Shown: positions 16,800 through 25,018, numbered from the stretch's first letter. The stretch is 64,000 bases of DNA from Planococcus salinarum (GCF_007004625.1 NZ_VIFV01000004.1:1-64000), one strand, 5' to 3'. The notes: generated by a model not told the origin, from the letters alone. Made by a program: numbers and translations.

Positions 16800-17544
16800 G
16801 GATACTGTCCTCCCCTTTAATGTGGCCGGAGCGTTTTACTTTCGTATCCAGATAAGAAGAATTGTATTCGGATTCATCCCCCCAGAGAGAAGTCCGCTCG
16901 GCAATCGCCAATCCGGCTTTTTCAATGGCGTCCACTTTCTTGGGGTTGTTCGTCATCAACGTCACAGGTTTCGTACGCAACGAGCGCAGCACAGCTATGG
17001 CATCATCGTAGTTTCTCGAATCGTCCATATACCCGAGGCTTTCGTTGGCTTCAACCGTGTCATAGCCATTTTCCTGAAGCACATACGCCATGGCTTTACT
17101 GAACAGGCCGATTCCACGCCCTTCATGATTTGCCAGGTAGAACAAAGCCCCGCTGCCGTGCTGTGCGATGCGCTTCATGGATTGTTTTAATTGGAAACCG
17201 CAATCGCATCTTTTGCTGCCGAAAATGTCTCCGGTGTGGCAGATGGAATGCATGCGGATCAACGCGTCTTCAGAGTTTTGAAAATCTCCATAGACCAATA
17301 CACTTGATTGCTGATATTCAGCCAGGTTCGAGGAAGATAATTTTTCTATGATGCTCTCGTAATCTTCCGTTACTTCATCAAGGTTCAGCCAGCAATACCA
17401 GTTGAAAACAATCGTATCGCCCTCCAGATTGACGGGAAGGCGGATTGGACCGACCAGATAAATGGCGCCTTCCTGTAATTGGATCATCTTGATTTTATCT
17501 TTTAAAATCGCAAATACTTGCGGTTCCAGCTTCATTTGTGACAT
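16786..17544 (-). CDS. ribA: GTP cyclohydrolase II, stand-alone with N-terminal extension
   Basis: The 252-residue protein shows the GTP cyclohydrolase II zinc site HSICHTGDIFGSKRCDCGFQ (three cysteines) near residue 103, HEGRGIGLFSKAMAY near 141 and the nucleotide-binding TNNPKKVDAI near 199. It lacks the DHBP-synthase (RibB) half found in the usual Bacillus RibBA. The first ~70 residues are a longer N-terminal region than in minimal RibA. It opens the first riboflavin step from GTP. Its promoter region carries two Fur-like palindromes and no RFN element, suggesting iron rather than FMN control; a main rib operon is presumably elsewhere. Confidence 0.9.
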   Translation of the reverse strand: MSQMKLEPQVFAILKDKIKMIQLQEGAIYLVGPIRLPVNLEGDTIVFNWYCWLNLDEVTEDYESIIEKLSSSNLAEYQQSSVLVYGDFQNSEDALIRMHSICHTGDIFGSKRCDCGFQLKQSMKRIAQHGSGALFYLANHEGRGIGLFSKAMAYVLQENGYDTVEANESLGYMDDSRNYDDAIAVLRSLRTKPVTLMTNNPKKVDAIEKAGLAIAERTSLWGDESEYNSSYLDTKVKRSGHIKGEDSIHAKS

Positions 17545-17640
17545 TCCAATTCCCCCATAAATACTGTAATAAAATTATCGTACTACATTCAGTTACTAAA
17601 AATAAGTAAACGGTACTCGATAAATGAAATGATTTCTCTA

Positions 17641-17659
17641 ATCGATAATTATTATCGAT
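17641..17659. promoter_or_regulatory. Fur-box-like palindrome 1
   Basis: ATCGATAAT-T-ATTATCGAT is a perfect 9-1-9 inverted repeat and contains GATAATTATTATC, the core of the Bacillus 7-1-7 Fur box (TGATAATNATTATCA). It lies just downstream of the predicted rib start point. Confidence 0.65.
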
Positions 17660-17678
17660 AAAAAATGGTTCTTTTACT

Positions 17679-17707
17679 ATTATAATTGATTATCGTTCTC
17701 AATTAAA
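17679..17707 (-). promoter_or_regulatory. Predicted promoter of the ribA-ribD-HAD operon
   Basis: On the minus strand TTTAAT (17707-17702), a 17-bp spacer and a perfect TATAAT (17684-17679). The second Fur-like box occupies the spacer. Confidence 0.5.
17684..17704. promoter_or_regulatory. Fur-box-like palindrome 2
   Basis: The core TGATTAT-C-GTTCTCA (17687-17701) matches 12 of 14 positions of the 7-1-7 Fur box and is extended by AAT/ATT arms. It fills the -35/-10 spacer of the predicted leftward promoter. Confidence 0.6.
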
Positions 17708-17726
17708 ACATTTATTCTCAATTGCT

Positions 17727-17756
17727 TTGCATTGGCTGTTCGTTGTGTTATATTAT
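17727..17756 (+). promoter_or_regulatory. Predicted promoter of the ferritin gene
   Basis: TTGCAT (17727-17732), 18-bp spacer, TATTAT (17751-17756). Fur-like box 2 ends 23 bp upstream of the -35. Confidence 0.45.
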
Positions 17757-17796
17757 CCACATTAGAATAATTATAATTTAGAAAAGGGAGGAATTA

Positions 17797-18294
17797 ATGA
17801 TGTTACCAGAAAAATTAACAAACGCACTGAACGACCAGTTTAACAATGAATTACAGGCGGCTCATGCCTATACGGCAATGGCAGCGTATTTTTCGAAAAA
17901 AGGATATCACGGATTCGCCAATTTCTATTTGGTCCAATCGCGGGAAGAGCATTTTCATGCGATGAAGTTCTACCATTATTTAACGGCAATGGATGAAAAA
18001 CCGGCGCTGCAAAGCCTGTCTGAACCGAAAAATCATTTTGTCAGCGCAATTGATGTTCTTGAAAGTTCATTGGCGCAGGAAAAAGACGTGACCAGCAATA
18101 TTTACGCACTGGTGACTTTGGCGGATGAGCTGCAGGAACACGCCACTCTGTCTTTCCTTGACTGGTTTATTGAAGAGCAGATGGAAGAAGAAAAAACATT
18201 CCGCGATATTATTACGCGTGTAAGAGGCATTGAAGAGGGCGGCGAATACTTCCTGAAAATGGACGATGAATTTGCATCCCGAAAACTGGAATAA
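17797..18294 (+). CDS. Ferritin (non-haem, FtnA-type)
   Basis: The 165-residue protein is a four-helix ferritin: LNDQFNNELQAAHAYTAMAA near residue 10 (first ferroxidase Glu), REEHFHAMKFYHYL near 48 (EExxH ligand pair), and LQEHATLSFLDWFIEEQMEE near 108. It should form a 24-subunit cage oxidising and storing Fe(II). The start is one of the tandem ATGs at 17797/17800 after GGGAGGA. It diverges from the Fur-boxed rib operon and is followed by a FetAB-type exporter gene pair, a coherent iron-homeostasis setting. Confidence 0.92.
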   Translation: MMLPEKLTNALNDQFNNELQAAHAYTAMAAYFSKKGYHGFANFYLVQSREEHFHAMKFYHYLTAMDEKPALQSLSEPKNHFVSAIDVLESSLAQEKDVTSNIYALVTLADELQEHATLSFLDWFIEEQMEEEKTFRDIITRVRGIEEGGEYFLKMDDEFASRKLE

Positions 18295-18303
18295 GAGTGA
18301 GGA

Positions 18304-18337
18304 TAAAACAGCACACTGCTGACTGTGTGCTGTTTTT
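18304..18337 (+). terminator. Ferritin terminator
   Basis: AAACAGCACAC(TGCTGAC)TGTGTGCTGTTTTT, 11-bp stem. Confidence 0.88.
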
Positions 18338-18358
18338 CTTTTGAAGGGAGGACGAAGT

Positions 18359-19090
18359 GTGACGATGGATTATAAACCGGCCATCCATTTTAACGACGTG
18401 AGCTATTCAATAGAAGACAATCAAATACTCCGGAGCATCACCGGTTCTTTTCCGGAAGGAAAAATCACGACATTGGTCGGTCCGTCCGGTGCCGGCAAAA
18501 CGACGTTATTGAAATTGTGCAATGGCTTGTTGTCTCCCCAAAAGGGGGAGATTTTTATCAAAGGAAAAAAGATCAGTGATTTTGAACCGGTCGAGCTTCG
18601 CAGGAAGGTCGGCATGGCTTTGCAGAGCGCACCGATGATCGGGGGCACTGTTTATGAAAACCTGGCATTGCCAATGGAATTGAGTGGAGACAAACTCGGG
18701 AAAGAAGAGGCGGAAAGCCTGCTTCAGGATGTGGGGCTGGAAGCGAAATTTCTGGAACGCAAAATTACAGACCTCTCCGGTGGGCAACGCCAAAAGGTCT
18801 CCATTGCCCGGACGCTTGTCAATAAACCGGAAATCCTGCTGCTCGATGAAATCACCTCGTCACTGGCCCGGACTTCGCTGAAAGAAGTGGAAGAATTGAT
18901 CGCATTGATCAACCGGAAATTCGGCACGACCATTATTTGGATCACCCACAACCTCCAACAGGCACTCGACATAGGCGACTATACGTGGGTCATGATGGAC
19001 GGCGAAGTCGTGGAAACCGGTGAAAGCGGCCTGTTGCGTGCACCGGTCAATGACCGTGTGAAATCATTTGTTCAGGGGGGAGCGGAATGA
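18359..19090 (+). CDS. fetA: FetA/YbbL-type ABC transporter ATPase
   Basis: The 243-residue ATPase has Walker A GPSGAGKTTLL near residue 40, the signature LSGGQRQKVSIA near 138, Walker B ILLLDEITSSL near 158 and the switch His in WITHNLQQA. It pairs with the UPF0014 permease encoded with a 4-bp overlap (ATGA), the layout of E. coli fetAB, an iron exporter that helps in peroxide stress. GTG 18359, 7 bp after AAGGGAGG, is favoured; ATG 18365 is an alternative. Its position right after ferritin supports an iron role, though substrate is inferred. Confidence 0.85.
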   Translation: MTMDYKPAIHFNDVSYSIEDNQILRSITGSFPEGKITTLVGPSGAGKTTLLKLCNGLLSPQKGEIFIKGKKISDFEPVELRRKVGMALQSAPMIGGTVYENLALPMELSGDKLGKEEAESLLQDVGLEAKFLERKITDLSGGQRQKVSIARTLVNKPEILLLDEITSSLARTSLKEVEELIALINRKFGTTIIWITHNLQQALDIGDYTWVMMDGEVVETGESGLLRAPVNDRVKSFVQGGAE

Positions 19091-19839
19091 CGTATTTAAC
19101 ATTATCGATCACGCTGATTTTTGTCGTGATTCCGCTTGTCCTGTCCAAGACATTGAATCTGGGTCTGGAACGCGACACCATCATCGCAACAATTCGTTCC
19201 ATCATCCAGCTTCTGCTGGTCGGGTTCATATTAAAATTCGTTTTTGATTCGGAGAGCCTGCTTTATATTTTCCTGATGGTGACATTGATGATTGTCGCCG
19301 CAACGCATAATGCCAGAAACAAAGGGGCGTCGATCCAGGGAATCACCTGGAAGCTGGCAGCCACATTTGTGTTTGTGGAAGTGCTGACCCAGGGAATCCT
19401 GATCGGCTTGAATATCACTCCTCCGACGGCACAGTATATCATCCCCATCAGTGGCATGGTCATCGGAAATTCGATGGTGCTGTCCATTCTGTTCCTCAAC
19501 CGTTTTACGGCGGAAGTCGAATCGCATCAGGATGAAACCGAACTGATCCTGTCGCTCGGGGGGACGCCGAAACAGGCGATCCACCGTCAATTGATCAATT
19601 CCATAAAGGCCAGCATGATTCCAACCATTGAAAGCCAGAAAACGGTCGGACTGGTGCAATTGCCGGGCATGATGAGCGGGCAGATCATTGCGGGGGCGGA
19701 CCCGATCCAGGCTGTTCAATTCCAACTGCTGATCATGTTCCTGCTGTTAACGACAGCAGCAGTGACGAGCGTAATGCTCGGCTTTATGTCCTATCCGACA
19801 TTGTTCAACCAGCGAATGCAAGTCATACAAAGGAGCTGA
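19087..19839 (+). CDS. fetB: FetB/YbbM-type (UPF0014) ABC transporter permease
   Basis: The 250-residue permease has about seven hydrophobic segments and the UPF0014 hallmarks IRSIIQLLLVGFIL near residue 38, the AATHNARNKG loop near 78, PISGMVIGNSMVLSILFLNR near 122 and GLVQLPGMMSGQIIAGADP near 190. It shares its first bases with the fetA stop codon. The stop TGA lies in the 5' arm of the terminator stem. With FetA it should form a metal exporter at the cytoplasmic membrane. Confidence 0.87.
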   Translation: MTYLTLSITLIFVVIPLVLSKTLNLGLERDTIIATIRSIIQLLLVGFILKFVFDSESLLYIFLMVTLMIVAATHNARNKGASIQGITWKLAATFVFVEVLTQGILIGLNITPPTAQYIIPISGMVIGNSMVLSILFLNRFTAEVESHQDETELILSLGGTPKQAIHRQLINSIKASMIPTIESQKTVGLVQLPGMMSGQIIAGADPIQAVQFQLLIMFLLLTTAAVTSVMLGFMSYPTLFNQRMQVIQRS

Positions 19840-19861
19840 TCCAAAAGGGTCAGCTCCTTTG
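19829..19861 (+). terminator. fetAB terminator overlapping the stop codon
   Basis: AAAGGAGCTGATCC/GGGTCAGCTCCTTT, with fetB's TGA inside the 5' arm; T-run is short. Confidence 0.75.
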
Positions 19862-20001
19862 CATGCTGATAAGCGGCATTGCCCTCGGTACAGAGGCAAA
19901 GAGGTACCCATTGCTTTCATTATTGTGGTAGAATTTCACCATATGCTTACATTAAAAACTGACGTTTTGCGGGATGAAATGCGGAAAGTGCAGGTGCAAT
20001 A

Positions 20002-20805
20002 ATGATTGTCGGAATAGATGCGGGAGGTACGCTTGTAAAAGTGGCGTATACCGAAAATGGAGTACTTCAGTTCACGAAGTATCCGATAGCTGAAATGGAC
20101 CGGGTGGCTGCCTGGGTGAACGGGCTGGCTGACGGCGAAATTTGTATTACAGGAGGCAGGGCGGGCGTTCTGCTTTCCCTGTTGGATAACGGCGCAAAAG
20201 AAATGGTGGAATTTGAAGCGACGCATTTGGGTGTCCAGTTCCTGCTGCAACGCATGAACCGCAAGGATGATGCGTATCTTCTGACCAATGTCGGAACGGG
20301 CACGTCCATTCATTGCATTGAACATAACAAACAGGAACGCGTCGGCGGTACAGGAATCGGTGGAGGCACCCTCGTCGGTCTCAGCCGCTTATTGACCGGT
20401 GTGGTGGATTATGAAGAAATGGTTTTGTTGGCCCGCCGTGGCTCACGGGACCGGATCGACCTGAAAGTCAAACAGATCTATGAAGGCAAAGTTCCGCCGA
20501 TTTCCGGCGAATTGACGGCCAGCAATTTTGGCAACAGAATCTTCGAAGTGGCGGATCAATTGTCGAAGGAAGAGTTGCTGGCAGCGGTCATCGGCCTGGT
20601 GGGTGAAACCGTCAGCACCATCAGTGTGCATGCGGCAAAACATTGCGAAAGCTCCACCATCATCTACATCGGCTCTTCCTTTTTCGAAAACCCGCTGTTG
20701 AAGGAAGTTGTGGAAAGCTACACGGTTCTCCGCGGTGCAACGCCGCTGTTTCTGGAGAACGGGGAATATTCGGGAGCGGTCGGTGCAATGTCTGTGCTGC
20801 AATAA
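20002..20805 (+). CDS. coaW: Type II pantothenate kinase
   Basis: The 267-residue protein begins MIVGIDAGGTLVKVAYTENG, the phosphate-1 motif of ASKHA kinases, and continues with LLTNVGTGTSIH near residue 92 and VGGTGIGGGTLVGLSRLL near 114, the CoaW/PANK signature also seen in Staphylococcus. It catalyses the first step of CoA synthesis and is insensitive to CoA feedback in staphylococci. The start lies soon after GGTGCAATA with a weak Shine-Dalgarno (AAAGTGCAGGTG). It is a single gene. Confidence 0.9.
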   Translation: MIVGIDAGGTLVKVAYTENGVLQFTKYPIAEMDRVAAWVNGLADGEICITGGRAGVLLSLLDNGAKEMVEFEATHLGVQFLLQRMNRKDDAYLLTNVGTGTSIHCIEHNKQERVGGTGIGGGTLVGLSRLLTGVVDYEEMVLLARRGSRDRIDLKVKQIYEGKVPPISGELTASNFGNRIFEVADQLSKEELLAAVIGLVGETVSTISVHAAKHCESSTIIYIGSSFFENPLLKEVVESYTVLRGATPLFLENGEYSGAVGAMSVLQ

Positions 20806-20812
20806 AGAGGGG

Positions 20813-20842
20813 GATGGCGCCAGCATTGGGCCGTCTTTTTTT
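20813..20842 (+). terminator. Probable coaW terminator
   Basis: GATGGC pairs with GCCGTC (one G-U) before a seven-T run. Confidence 0.55.
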
Positions 20843-20870
20843 AATGCTCCATAAGGATTTTCGCCACAGA

Positions 20871-20897
20871 AAAGAGACTCTGAAATCAGAGTCTCTC
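20871..20897 (-). terminator. Nitroreductase terminator
   Basis: AGAGACTCTGA/TCAGAGTCTCT with a TTTTC tail on the minus strand. Confidence 0.8.
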
Positions 20898-20906
20898 GAA
20901 TAACCA

Positions 20907-21467
20907 TTATTCTTTGATGATGGTCAATTTCTCGCGGATATCTGTGCGGTCACGTTTTTGCGGTACCGTCTGCGGATAGCCGATCATCATGGTGGCGACG
21001 ATTTTCTCTCCAGGCTGGACACCGAGCGCTTCCCGGAAGACCGGGTTGTAGATCCAATCATTGGAGCGCCAGATCATGCCGATGCCGCGCTCCCAGGCAG
21101 CCAGTTGGAAGTTTTGGAGCAGTGATGAAACGGCTCCCATATCTTCATCGCGCTGTTTCTGGCGCGGATCTTCCGAAATAACAGCCACCAGATGCAGGGG
21201 GATGTCCCGGAAGTATTCCGCTTTATTGAGTGCGGCGGGGGATGGTGCGCCGTTTACTTTCGAGGCGCAATCAAGGAAGGCCTGGACGAATTTCTCTTTG
21301 CCGGCTTCTACAAAGAGAAGAAAGCGCCAAGGCTCGTTTACATGATGGTTCGGTGCCCATTTCGCGATATTGAGCAGCTCGATGATCTCGTCAGTGTCGA
21401 CGGGATCCAGCTTGAAATTGGTGATGGAGCGTCTATTCATAATCGTTTGATCAATTGGATTGGTCAT
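20907..21467 (-). CDS. Nitroreductase family protein (YdjA-like)
   Basis: The 186-residue FMN-dependent nitroreductase shows the N-terminal RRSITNFKLDPVD FMN-phosphate motif near residue 12, LNIAKWAPNHHVNEPWRFLL near 32 and the C-terminal GYPQTVPQKRDR loop. The YdjA branch has an unusually open active site; in vivo electron acceptors are unknown. The start is preceded by AAGGAGAGTT. Single gene with its own terminator, converging on coaW. Confidence 0.86.
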   Translation of the reverse strand: MTNPIDQTIMNRRSITNFKLDPVDTDEIIELLNIAKWAPNHHVNEPWRFLLFVEAGKEKFVQAFLDCASKVNGAPSPAALNKAEYFRDIPLHLVAVISEDPRQKQRDEDMGAVSSLLQNFQLAAWERGIGMIWRSNDWIYNPVFREALGVQPGEKIVATMMIGYPQTVPQKRDRTDIREKLTIIKE

Positions 21468-21665
21468 CTGTAACTCTCCTTCATTTTCGAAATAATTTTG
21501 ACGTTACTTTATTACTATATTATCACGTTTAAGAGTAGGCATCCATGGAAGAGGCATATTCGCATTGCTGCACTGCTTACAGTTCACGTAAAATACAAAC
21601 AAAACCGACTGCAGTGGGACGGGTTTATTGATAAAATGGAATCATCAGTAAGGAGTGTGGTTGGC

Positions 21666-23060
21666 ATGAAAAAAGTGGCGATTATCGGTGGGGGGATTAC
21701 GGGGCTATCCGCGATGCATTATTTTCAAAAACTGGATCAGCAAAAGAACCTGGATCTGGAATTGGTCCTGATTGAAAAGGATCCGGAGCTCGGGGGCAAA
21801 ATACGTACCGTGAAAAAAGATGAGTTCATCATGGAAACAGGTGCTGATTCAATTGTAGTAAGACATGGCAGTGTTTGGCCCCTGGTGGAAGAGCTTGGAC
21901 TCGAGGACCGTGTAGTCTATAACGGCACAGGCATCTCTTACCTTTACACAGACAGCGGATTGCACCCGATTCCGGCGGATACGATTTTCGGCATCCCGAT
22001 GGACGAACATGCGCTGTTCAGTTCGACTTTGATCTCCGAACAGGGCAAGCAGGAAGCCATGAAGGATTTTGAAACGAAAAATGAACATTTCACGCGGGAC
22101 AGTTCGATCGGGGAATTTCTTGAAAGTTTTTTGGGCAAGGAATTGGTCGAAAAGCAAATCGCGCCGGTGTTGTCCGGCGTCTATTCCGGGAAACTGCACG
22201 AGCTGACGTTGGCCTCGACACTGCCGTACCTGATCGATTATAAAAACGACTACGGCAGCATCATCAAAGGCCTTGAAGCCAATAAAGCGAAATTTCAGGG
22301 AGCGGCCAATCGAAAGTTCCTTTCATTTGATGAAGGCATGGCCGTTTTGATAGACAGGCTGGAAGAAAGTCTGGGGGATTCAAAAATTCTCAAAGGCATG
22401 GAGGTCTCAAGCATTCAAAGGAATGAGGAAGGAATGACACTCCGGCTGGCGGATGGCAGCAATCTCGAGGCCGACTATGTCGTCATAACGGCTCCGCATG
22501 ATCTGGCGCAGCAGGTACTGGGCCTGAAAGAACTCGAGCCGGAATTCAAGCAGTTGCATAATTCGTCGCTCATCAGCATTTACCTGGGATTTGATGTTCC
22601 GGACACAGAATTGCCGGAGGATGGAACTGGATTCATCGTCTCTGAGAACACCGATCTCCGGTGCAACGCCTGCACATGGACCAGCCGCAAATGGGATTAT
22701 ACTTCCAAGAGGGGTAATTTGTTGGTCCGCCTGTTTTACAAGAGTTCGAACCCTGGCTTTGAAGAGTTGAAAGCCATGACAGAACAGCAACTCGCAGCAG
22801 TGGCTTTGGAAGATATACGCAAGAGCCTCAAGCTGGAAGCGGCGCCGACATCAGTGGAAGTCACCGGCTGGAACGGCAATATGCCGAATTACAATATGAA
22901 TCATAAATCCGCTGTTGAAGGCTTGGAACGCAAACTGGCGGAACTTTTGCCGAATGCCAGATTGGCCGGCGCATCCTATTATGGAGTCGGCATCGGTGCC
23001 TGCATCCAAAACGGCAAAGATTTGGCCGAAGCCATTACGCAAGAATTGAGCGGCGAATAA
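21666..23060 (+). CDS. hemY: Protoporphyrinogen/coproporphyrinogen oxidase HemY-type
   Basis: The 464-residue flavoprotein has MKKVAIIGGGITGLSAMHYF (FAD motif), LIEKDPELGGKIRTVKKDEF, GADSIVVR near residue 58 and the C-terminal SYYGVGIGACIQNGKDLAE FAD-closing motif. These define the HemY/CgoX group that oxidises (copro)porphyrinogen III in Gram-positive haem synthesis. It stands alone; hemE and hemH, its usual operon partners, are not adjacent. AAGGAG precedes ATG 21666, so the 56 codons upstream in the same frame are not used. It may be an extra copy or the sole one; the window cannot tell. Confidence 0.87.
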   Translation: MKKVAIIGGGITGLSAMHYFQKLDQQKNLDLELVLIEKDPELGGKIRTVKKDEFIMETGADSIVVRHGSVWPLVEELGLEDRVVYNGTGISYLYTDSGLHPIPADTIFGIPMDEHALFSSTLISEQGKQEAMKDFETKNEHFTRDSSIGEFLESFLGKELVEKQIAPVLSGVYSGKLHELTLASTLPYLIDYKNDYGSIIKGLEANKAKFQGAANRKFLSFDEGMAVLIDRLEESLGDSKILKGMEVSSIQRNEEGMTLRLADGSNLEADYVVITAPHDLAQQVLGLKELEPEFKQLHNSSLISIYLGFDVPDTELPEDGTGFIVSENTDLRCNACTWTSRKWDYTSKRGNLLVRLFYKSSNPGFEELKAMTEQQLAAVALEDIRKSLKLEAAPTSVEVTGWNGNMPNYNMNHKSAVEGLERKLAELLPNARLAGASYYGVGIGACIQNGKDLAEAITQELSGE

Positions 23061-23139
23061 AACAGGAAAGAGGACGCGGGCATGGCGCCTGCACCCTTTT
23101 TTAATTTATGCCCAACTTCCCATCATGTAAGGAAACAAA

Positions 23140-23175
23140 GAAAAACCCGCTCTCCCCAATTCTCGGGAGAGCGGG
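23140..23175 (-). terminator. Terminator of the NlpC/P60 gene
   Basis: CCCGCTCTCCC/GGGAGAGCGGG with TTTTT on the minus strand. Confidence 0.88.
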
Positions 23176-23188
23176 CTGAATTTTATTG

Positions 23189-24280
23189 TCAGTCCATTGC
23201 GTATAAACGTTTGAAGCCGGCGTAATGCTTGCTCCAGTAGGAGTTGCTCAAGCTGGTAATTTGAACCTGGTCGCCGCCTGCGTGGATGAATTGGTTATTG
23301 CCGATATAAATGCCCATATGGGAAATTCCGGGGCGGTAGGTGTTTTCAAAAAACACCAGGTCGCCGACTTGCGGCGAGTTCACATCGTATGAACGTGCAT
23401 CATAGCCCGTAGTATTGGTGCGCGGAATTTTGATGCCCGCCTGGTTATATACATAATAGATGAAGCCGCTGCAGTCGAAGCCACTGCCAGTTGACCCGCC
23501 CCAGACATATGGCGTTCCGACAAGCGATTTTGCCGTTTCCACAAGTTTGCCGACTGTATCTGTGGCTGCTGGCGGAGCCGGATTTGACACAGGTGTCGTT
23601 TGTGATGGGGCTGCTGTGGAATTTTCGATTTTAAGAATTTGGCCGATGCGGATCATACTGGAAGAAAGGCCGTTCCAGTTCATCAATTGAGTGACGGAAA
23701 TGCCGTTGCGGTAGGCAATTCCCGTTAAAGTATCGCCACTGACAACCTGATAGGTTCTTGCTGTTCCGGCCGTTTGTGCCGGCGCTGGAGCCGGTGTTGC
23801 TGCAGCCGGTGGATTCGGTGCCGAAACTGTTGGCGTGGCAGCAGCTGCGCTCACTTTCAGTTTCTGTCCAGGGAAGATCAGGTGCCCGGAAATGTTATTG
23901 AGGCTCTGGATTTTGCTGACGGTCGTTTTATGTAAGGAGGCAATTTTGGATAATGTATCGCCGGATTTTACTGTGTATGTAGCCGTGGTGCTGCTGGCCG
24001 GTTGTGAAGGAGCCGGTGCTGCTGGAGCAGGCGCCGGAACGGTTACGGTACTGCCTGTTGCTGAAGCGGCAACTTTGATGACTTGGTTCGGGTAAATGGC
24101 ATCTGATGAAAGATTGTTCCAGGTTTTTAAGTTGGTGACGGAGACATTATGCTGGCTTGCAATTTTCCATAAGCTGTCACCGGATTTGATCGTGTATATA
24201 GCACTTGCTTCTGCATCTGCGACGCCGATGAAAAGGGCCAGGGAGCCTGATGCAATTACGGAAAAGGCAATTTTATTCAT
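23189..24280 (-). CDS. Secreted LysM-NlpC/P60 D,L-endopeptidase (LytE/LytF-like autolysin)
   Basis: The 363-residue protein has a signal peptide (about 1-25, ending ADAEASA), three LysM repeats (about 26-70 YTIKSGDSLWKIASQHNVSV, 103-147 YTVKSGDTLSKIASLHKTTV, 180-224 YQVVSGDTLTGIAYRNGISV) separated by Ala/Pro/Thr linkers, and a C-terminal NlpC/P60 domain with catalytic Cys in GSGFDCSGFIYYVYN and His in GISHMGIYIGNNQFIHAGGD. It should bind peptidoglycan and cut the stem peptide during separation. AGGAGAG precedes ATG 24280; the 34 upstream in-frame codons are excluded. Confidence 0.92.
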   Translation of the reverse strand: MNKIAFSVIASGSLALFIGVADAEASAIYTIKSGDSLWKIASQHNVSVTNLKTWNNLSSDAIYPNQVIKVAASATGSTVTVPAPAPAAPAPSQPASSTTATYTVKSGDTLSKIASLHKTTVSKIQSLNNISGHLIFPGQKLKVSAAAATPTVSAPNPPAAATPAPAPAQTAGTARTYQVVSGDTLTGIAYRNGISVTQLMNWNGLSSSMIRIGQILKIENSTAAPSQTTPVSNPAPPAATDTVGKLVETAKSLVGTPYVWGGSTGSGFDCSGFIYYVYNQAGIKIPRTNTTGYDARSYDVNSPQVGDLVFFENTYRPGISHMGIYIGNNQFIHAGGDQVQITSLSNSYWSKHYAGFKRLYAMD

Positions 24281-24550
24281 AGTTTCTCTCCTCATATATG
24301 GTAATTTTTTATAGTTAATCAGTACAGGATACTTACGAATTTTAGTACTCTCTATTCTATCTGTAACAAAAAGAATAGGCAATATGATTTAATATTACAT
24401 TTTGATTACAAAGTTGAAAAAGAGGTTTGAAAGAAAGGGGGTCGGGTCTGAATAAATCATCCCCTGTCTTTTAAAAACGTATTGCCAAAAGTTTCAATGT
24501 TTGCCATTATTGCATCAAGAGAATGAATTTTGGAAAGAAGGGGAACAACA

Positions 24551-24946
24551 ATGCAAATGAAACCCGCAGAAGAAACGATTGCCGGAGTCCTGGGGATTGA
24601 AATGGGCGATATCACGGAACAACGGGTGACAGCGACAATGCCGGTCAATTCCGCAACCCACCAGCCATTCGGCCAGCTGCACGGCGGTGCCTCCGTCGTT
24701 CTGGCAGAAACGGTGGCGAGTGTCGGCACCTGGCATCTGATCGATCAGGAGAACGAAATTGCGGTCGGACTTGAAATTAATGCCAACCACATTAGAGGAA
24801 AACGCGATGGCATCGTCACCGCGATCGGCACTCCTTTGCATAGAGGGCGCACAACTATGGTATGGGATATCAAGATTATCGATGAACAAGAGCAGCTCAT
24901 TTGTGTATCAAGGTGCACTGTGGCAATTGTGCAAAGGAAAAAGTAG
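24551..24946 (+). CDS. Hotdog thioesterase, PaaI/YuxO (MenI)-like
   Basis: The 131-residue protein carries THQPFGQLHGGASVVLAETV near residues 37-56 (Gln, HGG and catalytic Glu of the 4HBT-II group), then NEIAVGLEINANHIRG and GTPLHRGRTTMVWDIKI. This matches the YuxO/MenI-type enzymes; B. subtilis YuxO is proposed as a DHNA-CoA hydrolase for menaquinone synthesis. No men genes are adjacent, so the assignment is tentative. AAGAAGGGGA supports ATG 24551 over the TTG at 24530. Confidence 0.85.
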   Translation: MQMKPAEETIAGVLGIEMGDITEQRVTATMPVNSATHQPFGQLHGGASVVLAETVASVGTWHLIDQENEIAVGLEINANHIRGKRDGIVTAIGTPLHRGRTTMVWDIKIIDEQEQLICVSRCTVAIVQRKK

Positions 24947-24978
24947 ATTGTTACTTTCCTCCTAATAGAAGGAATTAC

Positions 24979-25018
24979 AAAAACAGCCCACCGGACCATT
25001 GGCCGGTGGGCTGTTTTA
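24979..25018 (+). terminator. Terminator of the YuxO-like gene
   Basis: AAAACAGCCCACCGG/CCGGTGGGCTGTTTT, long perfect stem. Confidence 0.9.

Noticed and set aside
17545-17796. FMN (RFN) riboswitch upstream of ribA
   Set aside because: No AGGGTGAAATTCCC-like or GACCGGCGGT-like segments are present in either strand.
23076-23102. hemY terminator
   Set aside because: Only a weak 5-bp stem precedes the T-run, too poor to list with confidence.
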